Shown piece by piece: positions 1 to 6,282 of a stretch of DNA of 6,374 nucleotides. The position numbers and the translations under genes were made by a program. Source of the stretch: Candidatus Hydrogenedentes bacterium CG07_land_8_20_14_0_80_42_17 (GTDB lineage Bacteria > UBA8481); NCBI GenBank assembly GCA_002780065.1, contig PEWQ01000195.1:1-6374 (forward strand), written 5' to 3'. How positions within the stretch are numbered: position 1 is the first letter of the stretch; each line of letters starts with the position of its first letter. Below the pieces are notes generated by a model. The model worked only from the letters and a program-made list of their open reading frames with translations, had not been told where the DNA came from and did not search any database.

Positions 1-2
1 GG

Positions 3-596
3 TTCATACAGATGGGTTTTCACGAAGGAGCTCATGCTTACGCGGCATATGCATGCGGAGATGACACAGCATATCTTATGGGCAAAAGAAGTTTTGATCC
101 CTTCAAACATATCGACTGGTCTAATATCTCTTCAATCATTCTAGGGATAGTTATACCGATCTTTTCTGCATTTCAAGGTTTCATCCCAATGGGAATGGCA
201 TGGGTTCCGGTAAATCCTCTTCGCTTTAAAAAGATGAGACGCGATCATGCTCTCGTATCTGCGGCTGGGCCCGCGGCAAATTTTGCAATAGCTATTGCAG
301 TATTAGCCGTGCATAAACTTATTCAAATAATCAACTATTTATATTTTATTCCTTTGCTCGATAATCTTCTCTTCGCAATATATTTAACGAGTATTGTATA
401 CGGACTCTTTAACACTGTTCCATTACCGCCATTGGACGGCTCTAGAGTTCTTTACTATTTTTTGCCGCCAAATTTAAGGCAAATCATGGACGACATAGAA
501 CCATACGGTTTCTGGATACTAATTCTCTTTTTTACATTCGGACGAGCAGGCGAAATCTTGTCACCTTTCATAGGGCTTGCATTTTTTCTTTGGTGA
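3..596 (+). CDS. Site-2 protease family (M50) intramembrane metalloprotease, 5'-truncated by window
   Basis: This is an integral membrane zinc protease of the site-2 protease/M50 type, which cleaves substrates within or next to the membrane. Counting from the ATG at 12, the sequence shows the zinc motif HEGAH (H4, E5, H8) followed by AAYACGD. It then shows the AAGPAAN segment (84-90) typical of the second core helix, and VPLPPLDGSR (136-145), where D142 is the expected third zinc ligand. Hydrophobic segments lie at about 41-60, 88-101, 105-133 and 166-193. The frame stays open to the window edge (codons F-I-Q before the ATG). Family members have a membrane helix and about 10-40 residues before HExxH, so the ATG at 12 is almost certainly not the true start and the gene is partial. 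It resembles the short, PDZ-less YwhC-like subgroup, whose substrates are mostly unknown. It ends with TGA and converges on the histidine kinase gene, so it is not part of that operon. Confidence 0.9.
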   Translation, partial: FIQMGFHEGAHAYAAYACGDDTAYLMGKRSFDPFKHIDWSNISSIILGIVIPIFSAFQGFIPMGMAWVPVNPLRFKKMRRDHALVSAAGPAANFAIAIAVLAVHKLIQIINYLYFIPLLDNLLFAIYLTSIVYGLFNTVPLPPLDGSRVLYYFLPPNLRQIMDDIEPYGFWILILFFTFGRAGEILSPFIGLAFFLW

Positions 597-633
597 AATT
601 GATACGGGGTTGTCCAAAAAGTGTTTACATCTG

Positions 634-3033
634 TCACTTCGGCAGAGCTATTGTAAATACTGTTCCCTGCCCTGGTTTCGATTCTATTCCTATCTCGCCA
701 TTGTGAGCAGAAATCGCCTTTCTGGCAATAGCAAGGCCCAAACCGGTTCCTTCAGTCTTGGTTGTGTAAAAAGCTTCGAAAATCTTTTCTATCTGATCAG
801 TTGTCATTCCGCAACCATTATCCGAAATTTTTAAATATACTCTCTTCTCATCAGAATATCCGCCAAATCGAATGTCTCCTCCAGTATCGACAGCATCAAA
901 TGCATTTTCTAAAATATTCGACACAGCCTGATCGAAAAGAATTTGATCGCAAGAAATCTGCAGATTATCGATTTCAATTTTAAATGAAACTTTTTTTCGC
1001 CGTAGTCTCGTCTCATTTCGAATTTTCCAGTTTTTTGCGATTTCAACTGCGTTTACAACAGTTTTTGACATATCGCGTTTTGAAGCTAGCTGAAGAATAT
1101 CGGCGCAAAGTTTTTCAAGTCGCTCAACTTCAGATTCAATGATACCGGCATATCTTCTCCCTTCATCGTCCACCGGAAGTCTTCTGGCCATACGTTTGGT
1201 AAATCCGCCAATCGCTGTCAACGGGTTTCTTATATCGTGAGCGATTCCTGCGGCCATTTCTCCAATAGTCGCAAGTTTTTCGGATTCAATAAGTTTACCG
1301 GTCACCACTTCCAATCTCTTCATTGCTAGATTTAATTCGTCAACCATTCTTGCTCCCTCTAGCGCAAGACCGCATTGATTAGCAATAGTCTGAAGCAGAA
1401 TCAGCTCTTCATCTTGAATAGGACGCTGATTGAAAATATTGTCCGCCGCCAAAATTCCAATTACCAAATCTTTGGAGCAAAGCGGCACAAGAGCAAATGC
1501 CGAGCTTTTCCATTCCTGAGCAAATAATTTATCGGAGCCCAACAGCAATGAAGTATTTTTAATGTTAAAACTTTTGCGTTCAGCAAGCACTCTCGAAATC
1601 AAAGAAGGTTCTCCGGTTATAGGGATCTTAATTTTTCTCGCAATTTGGTTGAACGGCGACTTAAGAATAGTAGCAACGTCAGCGGAAATGAGATATTCAT
1701 CGAGCGTTCTCAACCGTTCCGGAGCTTCTGACCAAACTCGCGCAACTTCCTCTACTCCAGGTCCAATGCCCATAGCTCCATTCAAGCTCCGCATCTCTCC
1801 ATCTAAAAGAAGAATCATCGCGCGGTTGTAACCTAATCCATAACCGGCAGTCACTCCTGTCAATATTGTAGCCAGTATCTCATCTGCAGAAGTTGATCCG
1901 TGAATTTCTCGGGAAATTTTATTGAGTATCATCAGCTCCTGATTTTTTCGTTTAAATGTCAAAGCAATCGATTCCATTTCGGAATACAATTCAGCTTTAG
2001 AATAGGATTCAGCCGCAATTTGAGCCAGAACAGTGAGCAATTTTATATCCTGTTCTGTAAACGGAATTGTCCTTCCGCTCTCGCTTGCCTCTCTTCCAAT
2101 CAATTCTATTGTTCCAACAACTCGATTGTTGTATATCAGTGGAACAGCAAGAATATTATGTAATCCCCTGTAATCTGCCACCCGCGGATCATTTTCAATT
2201 TCATTCACCAGTACTGCTTTGACATGCCTTGCCGCCTGGCCGGCAACGCCTTGCCCCAAATCCTGAGGTTCCAAAGAATAAATTGAGTTCTCTTCTTCTG
2301 TTGAGATTGTTTCGACATGAAGTTTATTCGTTTCAACATTGAATATGCGAATAATCGCCGCTTTGGAAGGAATGATTTTTCGTACTCTCAAAACAATCTC
2401 TTTAAAAACATTTTTTAAATTCATTGTATCAGAAAGAGCCCGCATCATTTCGTAAAGCTGAATTCTGGCGCTCATTCTTTCTTGAAGCTCCGTATAAAGC
2501 CTTGCGTTTTCCAGAGCGAACCCCAACTGTTCTGCAAGCGCGGCGATTATTCTAATCTCGTCGCCAGAGGCAGACCGGTTCTCAGCAAAATGAAGCACTA
2601 AAATTCCAAGCACCTCATTTCCCCTCATAATCGGAGCGGCAAGAAAACCGTGATACCGCTCTTCACCTGTTTCCTGCTTGTATTCGTATCTGCTGTCGCT
2701 TTGTCCGTCAGGTACGCTCACTATCCTGCGCTCAGCTATCGCAGTTCCTGCAAGCCCTTCATGAGGTTTAATGCGCGTCTTTCCAACACACGATGAATTC
2801 AAACCATAAGTTGCTCGGATCAAAAAAGATAGAGGTTCAGATTCTCTCTTCGGAGCATCGTCGCGCAAAAAAATCGTTGCGGCTTCAGCTTCCATCGCGC
2901 TTGCTATCTCAAAAACAAGTTTGTCCAGTACCGAAGATTGTTCCGGCACTTCAAGGGAAATTCGAGGAGGTTCTGCTAAAAGAATCGAAGAAATTCTTCT
3001 CAAAAGATTAAGTTCTTTTTCTATTCTGTCCAT
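634..3033 (-). CDS. Cytosolic triple-GAF sensor histidine kinase
   Basis: This 799-residue protein should autophosphorylate on a histidine in response to a ligand or redox cue and pass the phosphate to a response regulator. No signal peptide or membrane helix is visible, so it should be cytosolic. Three GAF domains lie at about 30-180, 200-345 and 380-560. They are joined by helical linkers (about 165-200, 335-370, 548-590) with the usual ALENARLY/KAELYSEM/ALEGARMV exits. The third GAF carries a long internal insert (about 425-495). The HisKA H-box has H599 in GIAHDIRNPLTAIGGF, of the NtrB-like type. The ATPase has an N-box (N706, N710), G1 box DNGCGM (738-743), F-box FEAF (752-755) and G2 box GTGLGLAIA (762-770), so all catalytic elements are present. 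There is no receiver or output domain. The start follows AAAGG with 7-nt spacing. It is the last gene of the run, 41 bp after the small protein gene. The partner regulator is not in the window. The signal sensed is unknown. Confidence 0.95.
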   Translation of the reverse strand: MDRIEKELNLLRRISSILLAEPPRISLEVPEQSSVLDKLVFEIASAMEAEAATIFLRDDAPKRESEPLSFLIRATYGLNSSCVGKTRIKPHEGLAGTAIAERRIVSVPDGQSDSRYEYKQETGEERYHGFLAAPIMRGNEVLGILVLHFAENRSASGDEIRIIAALAEQLGFALENARLYTELQERMSARIQLYEMMRALSDTMNLKNVFKEIVLRVRKIIPSKAAIIRIFNVETNKLHVETISTEEENSIYSLEPQDLGQGVAGQAARHVKAVLVNEIENDPRVADYRGLHNILAVPLIYNNRVVGTIELIGREASESGRTIPFTEQDIKLLTVLAQIAAESYSKAELYSEMESIALTFKRKNQELMILNKISREIHGSTSADEILATILTGVTAGYGLGYNRAMILLLDGEMRSLNGAMGIGPGVEEVARVWSEAPERLRTLDEYLISADVATILKSPFNQIARKIKIPITGEPSLISRVLAERKSFNIKNTSLLLGSDKLFAQEWKSSAFALVPLCSKDLVIGILAADNIFNQRPIQDEELILLQTIANQCGLALEGARMVDELNLAMKRLEVVTGKLIESEKLATIGEMAAGIAHDIRNPLTAIGGFTKRMARRLPVDDEGRRYAGIIESEVERLEKLCADILQLASKRDMSKTVVNAVEIAKNWKIRNETRLRRKKVSFKIEIDNLQISCDQILFDQAVSNILENAFDAVDTGGDIRFGGYSDEKRVYLKISDNGCGMTTDQIEKIFEAFYTTKTEGTGLGLAIARKAISAHNGEIGIESKPGQGTVFTIALPK

Positions 3034-3056
3034 ATAAAAACCTTTAAGAAATTTTC

Positions 3057-3072
3057 CTCACTCATTAGTGAG
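3057..3072 (-). promoter_or_regulatory. Intercistronic hairpin between small protein and kinase genes
   Basis: CTCACT, loop CATT, AGTGAG forms a perfect 6-bp stem with a 4-nt loop. It lies 2 nt after the small protein's TGA and about 23 nt before the kinase start. On the transcribed strand it is followed by GAAAATTTC, not a T-run, so it is not a convincing intrinsic terminator. It could stabilise or partly uncouple translation of the kinase message, but a short stem of this size can also arise by chance. Confidence 0.35.
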
Positions 3073-3074
3073 AC

Positions 3075-3440
3075 TCATTTTTTTTCGATGCCGAAAAGAC
3101 TTTCTAAATCGTCTGAAGTTAAATCAAATTTATTTTCATTGTTCTTTAGTGGTGGAGCAGGAGCTTCTTGTACAGGTAAAGTCTCATTCTTAAAAACAGC
3201 AGGAAGCTCTTCAACTTTATTTTCCAGTGAAAAGTTTTCCTGAATCTTTTCTTCTATAACTGCTTCTTTTGGCGCGCTGAGTATAATTTCTTCCTCTTCT
3301 TTATCAGTCACTTTTCCGTTCCTGTAATGTGCGGATATTGCATCCAGTTTTTGCTCAACATTTTCCAGAGACGTTCTGATTCCTCTAATGTCTGCTGAAA
3401 GTCCGGAGAACAATTCAGCTAACGAATTTTTGTCCGACAT
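3075..3440 (-). CDS. Small coiled-coil/acidic linker protein with FliM-N-like C-terminal peptide (unknown function)
   Basis: I do not recognise a named family. The 121-residue protein has three visible parts. First is an N-terminal heptad-like helix (about 5-37, containing LSADIRGIRTSLENVEQKLD) likely to dimerise. Second is a charged, low-complexity linker (about 42-105) rich in Glu/Lys with a PVQEAPAPP stretch, probably disordered. Third is a C-terminal peptide LTSDDLESLFG (107-117) that aligns position by position with the LSQDEIDALL motif of FliM/FliY N-termini, known to bind phosphorylated CheY. There is no signal peptide or membrane helix, so it should be cytosolic. The start at 3440 is chosen because GGAGG lies 9 nt upstream; the frame extends to an ATG at 3491, but that would overlap the lipoprotein gene and has no comparable support. 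It begins 1 nt after the preceding stop codon. An adaptor or scaffold for the kinase or a receiver protein is an inference. Confidence 0.8.
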   Translation of the reverse strand: MSDKNSLAELFSGLSADIRGIRTSLENVEQKLDAISAHYRNGKVTDKEEEEIILSAPKEAVIEEKIQENFSLENKVEELPAVFKNETLPVQEAPAPPLKNNENKFDLTSDDLESLFGIEKK

Positions 3441-3441
3441 A

Positions 3442-4923
3442 CTAATTCGCCTCCAGTATCGATACAGATATTTTACCCGCAAATCCGGCAATCTTGAATT
3501 GGTCCATCAATTCTCCCGAGGAAAATCTTATTCGTAAAGCCCCTGCAGGAAATTCTCCGAATGTCGAATCTACTGGGAACCAACTGCCGTCCAATAATAC
3601 TTCGTTCCATGCATGGTAATAAAATCTTCCATCCAGATAAACGATACCGGTTGCAGTCCGAGCAGGAATGCCTGCGGCTCGAGCCAATGCGCAATACAAG
3701 GCAGAATGTTCGTTGCAGTCGCCTTTCATACTGAGAAGCACGTCTAGCGCTGAAGGAATGGTGAAAGCAGGTTCCCTGTGCATATTCATATGAACCCAAT
3801 CTAAAATTATCTTTGACTTTTCTTTATGATCAATTGCACCTTTTGTTATTTCTACGGCTTTATTAATAATTCTGGAATCATCCGACTGAACATAATCCGT
3901 CGGCATAAGCCATTCTTCCTTACTGCCGGAAAAAGGTTTAGGCGAATCCAAATCAACCGTGACCATTCTATTCCCATCAGAATCGGATTCGGAAATTGAC
4001 TGAACCCCTTCGTTGTCAAATGACTCAGAAAGTCCCCGAATCTGAATCTTAGCGCGTCTTATAGAAGATGGATTATCTACAAACTTCCCTGCGTCCAACG
4101 AGAATGCAGTTATCAAATCAATAATGTTTCCGCTATTAGATAAATCCTTTGCTATTTCTTCAGGCTCACGCTTCATCGTGATGCCCATCGGGCCCTCAGA
4201 TAAAATTAAACTGCCGTCCGCGTCGACCAAAGAATTGGCTTCAACAGAAGCGATCGTGCTTCGGATTTTGAAGACCGTTTTAAGTTCAGGCCCAAATTTT
4301 ACAATCGAAGAATCAATGACTTCAATTTTATACGGCACTATTCCAAGAATATTCGGTTCAAACATCTTGCCTTCAAAAACGTCTCCGACTTTGTAGCCTT
4401 CTGCCGCTCGCTTCAGGTCTGCAAGCCCGAAGAGGTCGGTATTCGAGTCGATAGGAACTTCGCGCAAGGTTTCTCCGCTGGGAGTCGAAATTTTCATGTG
4501 CAGAACATTGTCTTTAATCTCGCCTTTTGCAGTCATCGTCATTGAGGGAGTAATCATCGAGAATGAATACGCCAAAGGATTGAAATCTTCATTGAAATCC
4601 GCGCTAAAATTAATTTTGCTCTCTTGTATAATTCCCATAGCTCCAATTCGCATGAAGGATTCTTCGGAAAGCCTGAATCTATTCTGTTCCATTTGCTTCA
4701 CTTCAGTTTTCGACCAGCCTATCTTGGTATTTCTAATATAAATTCCCGCCCATGAAACTTTATTTTCGATCTTAGGCCGTTTTAACGGCGCAGACTCAAT
4801 TTTTGCCGATCCGCACGAAAATACGGCAATAGCCAAAAACAGAGAAAATAGCAAAGAATAAATTGTGGTGCGTGGTGCGGCCGTGTTTTTATTTCTCTTA
4901 TTCGATAAACAACTTAAGTTCAC
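3442..4923 (-). CDS. Transglutaminase-like (papain-fold) domain lipoprotein
   Basis: This 493-residue exported protein has a basic N-terminus, a hydrophobic stretch (about 21-35) and a lipobox-like IAVFSC with C37. The F just before S is not ideal, so lipidation is probable rather than certain. Residues about 55-330 form a beta-rich region with no motif I can name, beginning with WAGIYIRNTKIGW, a pattern common before bacterial transglutaminase domains. The C-terminal transglutaminase-like domain (about 345-490) has a complete papain-fold triad: C403 in GDCNEH, H437 in YYHAWNEV and D452 in PVDSTFGEF. Such domains may act as proteases, amidases or crosslinkers; the substrate is unknown and may be envelope protein or peptidoglycan-linked peptide. 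The start is GTG, overlapping the HDOD stop as GTGA, which implies translational coupling; no strong Shine-Dalgarno precedes it. It is the only exported product in an otherwise cytosolic signalling operon. Confidence 0.9.
   Translation of the reverse strand: MNLSCLSNKRNKNTAAPRTTIYSLLFSLFLAIAVFSCGSAKIESAPLKRPKIENKVSWAGIYIRNTKIGWSKTEVKQMEQNRFRLSEESFMRIGAMGIIQESKINFSADFNEDFNPLAYSFSMITPSMTMTAKGEIKDNVLHMKISTPSGETLREVPIDSNTDLFGLADLKRAAEGYKVGDVFEGKMFEPNILGIVPYKIEVIDSSIVKFGPELKTVFKIRSTIASVEANSLVDADGSLILSEGPMGITMKREPEEIAKDLSNSGNIIDLITAFSLDAGKFVDNPSSIRRAKIQIRGLSESFDNEGVQSISESDSDGNRMVTVDLDSPKPFSGSKEEWLMPTDYVQSDDSRIINKAVEITKGAIDHKEKSKIILDWVHMNMHREPAFTIPSALDVLLSMKGDCNEHSALYCALARAAGIPARTATGIVYLDGRFYYHAWNEVLLDGSWFPVDSTFGEFPAGALRIRFSSGELMDQFKIAGFAGKISVSILEAN
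3450..3454 (-). promoter_or_regulatory. Ribosome binding site deciding the small protein start
   Basis: GGAGG on the - strand sits 9 nt before the ATG at 3440-3438, inside the last codons of the upstream lipoprotein gene. It is the strongest Shine-Dalgarno match in the operon and favours the 121-residue start over the upstream in-frame ATG at 3491. Confidence 0.75.
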
Positions 4924-5795
4924 GCTTCAATATCCATTAGCCGCAGGAATTCAGATGCCTTGTTGTATTCTTCATCCATCTCTACTCCGACAATATGCGC
5001 CACGTCATCTTCTGAAATTCCTAAATTCATTATGACTGATTCATTAAGTCCGGAAATATCATTATCTCCTCCGGAGCCAAAGCCTTTAGTTTTAGCGAGA
5101 ATATTCGCAAAGTGAGTTGCTCCGATAATTTGAGTATATTCCGAACGGTTCTCGGGAGTATGGTGAAAACGAATAGCGGCAACCAATTCGTCAGGCAACT
5201 GCCACTGCCCCGACAATAGTCCTCCAATCTCTGCATGTGTCAAACCATTCGTTTCAATTTCGGCTTTATGAAATGATAAATGAGTGATCTTCATGTGCAC
5301 CAACACTTTTACAAAATCCTCATGAAAATATTGATCGAGTATTATCTTGCCGATGTCGTGGAGCAGACCCGCCATAAAATAGTTTTCTTCCAATTCTCTC
5401 TGTTTCACCACTCGCTTCGCGATCAGCTTAGCCGTAATAGCTACTCCAAGGCTGTGCTTCCAAAAGTTTCCGCGCGAAAAGCCTTCTATATCACCCGACG
5501 TAGCAAACTTATCCATAATCGCTGTAGAAAGCGCTAAAGACTTGATAGTGTTGAAACCGAGAATTACTATTGCCTGTCTAACATTAGCGACCTTATTTCG
5601 AATTCCATAATAAGCTGAATTCACAAGTTTCAAAACCTTTGCCGAAAGAGAAATGTCGCTGAGAATAATCTTTGAAAGGTCATCCGCTGCTGACTTAGGA
5701 TTGTTTGCAGTCTGAATGATTCGCATCGCAATGCCAGGCAAAGTAGGAAGCTTTTCAACTTTTTTAAGAAAATCTCTTACTTCAAGCCGTTCCAT
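4920..5795 (-). CDS. HDOD domain signalling protein
   Basis: This 291-residue protein is essentially a single HDOD domain. HDOD is an HD-superfamily relative found in bacterial signalling proteins, often linked to c-di-GMP, chemotaxis or type IV pilus regulation. The typical opening KLPTLPGIAMRIIQ (15-28) is present, followed by the DISLSAKVLKLVNSAYYG block (47-64) and the QAIVILGFNTIKSLALS helix (74-90). Possible metal-site residues are retained: H114 (WKHS), H146-D147 (HDIGK), H187 (THAEIG) and H211-H212 (FHHTP). There is no GYP motif, so I do not call it an HD-GYP phosphodiesterase. No receiver or other output domain is attached. The ATG follows directly after the PilZ stop codon (TAGATG), with AGGAAGGA at 5808-5815 as a good but slightly distant Shine-Dalgarno (12 nt). 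The function is probably as a protein-interaction or regulatory node acting with PilZ. Confidence 0.93.
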   Translation of the reverse strand: MERLEVRDFLKKVEKLPTLPGIAMRIIQTANNPKSAADDLSKIILSDISLSAKVLKLVNSAYYGIRNKVANVRQAIVILGFNTIKSLALSTAIMDKFATSGDIEGFSRGNFWKHSLGVAITAKLIAKRVVKQRELEENYFMAGLLHDIGKIILDQYFHEDFVKVLVHMKITHLSFHKAEIETNGLTHAEIGGLLSGQWQLPDELVAAIRFHHTPENRSEYTQIIGATHFANILAKTKGFGSGGDNDISGLNESVIMNLGISEDDVAHIVGVEMDEEYNKASEFLRLMDIEA

Positions 5796-6146
5796 CTATT
5801 TAGAGTTTCCTTCCTGCCTGCTTTCAATATATTTTCTGAATTTCAATCTGTCTTCTTCATTAATGCGCTCAAAACTGATGCCGAACATATTCGATAATTT
5901 TCTGACTATTCGTCCATTAACAAATAAAGGTCTGCCAGTATCATTCAACCGTATCTCCAATGCAAGAATGTCTCCTATCATATATTCGTCATCGAGTTCT
6001 AAAAGTATTCCGCCTTCAGATATATTTTTGGTCAATCCGGCTCTTTCCAAATCATCGTCCGGAGTATTCTGGAGCTTACGATAATAAGTTACAAGCGAAC
6101 GATCTATCCTTTCGAATTTTCTTCTGTTATCATCGAATGAATTCAT
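5796..6146 (-). CDS. PilZ domain protein, probable c-di-GMP receptor
   Basis: This 116-residue protein is a stand-alone PilZ domain. Both c-di-GMP-binding signatures are present: RxxxR as R9-KFE-R13 near the N-terminus, and the N-x-S-x-x-G motif as N41-I-S43-E-G-G46. The rest follows the PilZ beta-barrel pattern, with a GDILALEIRL strand (58-67), a VNGRIVRKLSNMFGISFERI stretch (76-95) and a C-terminal helix (about 97-110). Length is normal for single-domain PilZ proteins. c-di-GMP binding is well supported by family knowledge; the output partner is unknown, though the adjacent HDOD protein is the obvious candidate. It is the first gene of the - strand run. No Shine-Dalgarno is visible upstream of the ATG (the 5' flank is AT-rich, GATAGTTTCTATTT), which leaves open a leaderless or very short-leader transcript. 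No alternative internal Met fits, because the RxxxR motif must be retained. Confidence 0.93.
   Translation of the reverse strand: MNSFDDNRRKFERIDRSLVTYYRKLQNTPDDDLERAGLTKNISEGGILLELDDEYMIGDILALEIRLNDTGRPLFVNGRIVRKLSNMFGISFERINEEDRLKFRKYIESRQEGNSK
5808..5815 (-). promoter_or_regulatory. Ribosome binding site for HDOD gene
   Basis: AGGAAGGA lies within the 3' end of the PilZ gene, 12 nt before the HDOD ATG. It supports the ATG at 5795 and the very tight junction in which the PilZ stop TAG is followed immediately by the next start codon. Confidence 0.6.
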
Positions 6147-6190
6147 AAATAGAAACTATCACAAATTAATTGAATCGTTAAGAAAAATAG

Positions 6191-6212
6191 GAGCTAAGTT
6201 TAAGCTGAGCTC
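6191..6212. promoter_or_regulatory. 22-bp imperfect palindrome upstream of the PilZ-led operon
   Basis: GAGCTAAGTTT is followed immediately by AAGCTGAGCTC, giving 9 of 11 complementary pairs with no loop and an intact outer GAGCT/AGCTC. Its near edge is 45 bp from the PilZ start codon, within plausible operator distance of the operon promoter. The dyad symmetry suits a dimeric DNA-binding protein, but no known consensus is recognised. The role as an operator is an inference. Confidence 0.3.
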
Positions 6213-6282
6213 TTGCCGTAAATCGCTCTTCGCAATTTCAGGGGAGCAGGGTGACGCTGAATTATGATATTGTTCAAAATTT

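Noticed and set aside
603-629. TGTAAACACTTTTTGGACAACCCC-like sequence (- strand) that recalls insertion-sequence ends
   Set aside because: No second copy, no target duplication and no transposase fragment are visible in the window; the resemblance is too loose to call.
3441-3491. Upstream ATG extension of the small protein (17 extra residues)
   Set aside because: It overlaps the 3' end of the lipoprotein gene, while GGAGG 9 nt before the ATG at 3440 supports the shorter product.
3473-3799. 108-residue open frame on the - strand inside the lipoprotein gene
   Set aside because: It overlaps the catalytic transglutaminase domain in another frame, has no family motif, and the lipoprotein frame carries the full Cys-His-Asp triad.
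5716-6084. 122-residue + strand open frame opposite the HDOD and PilZ genes
   Set aside because: It is antisense to two well-supported domain genes and shows only low-complexity Ser/Leu sequence with no motif.
6170-6200. Promoter on the + strand (TTGAAT ... TAAGTT) for a divergent gene
   Set aside because: The -10 match is poor, the spacing is 19 nt, and no supported + strand gene follows within the window.
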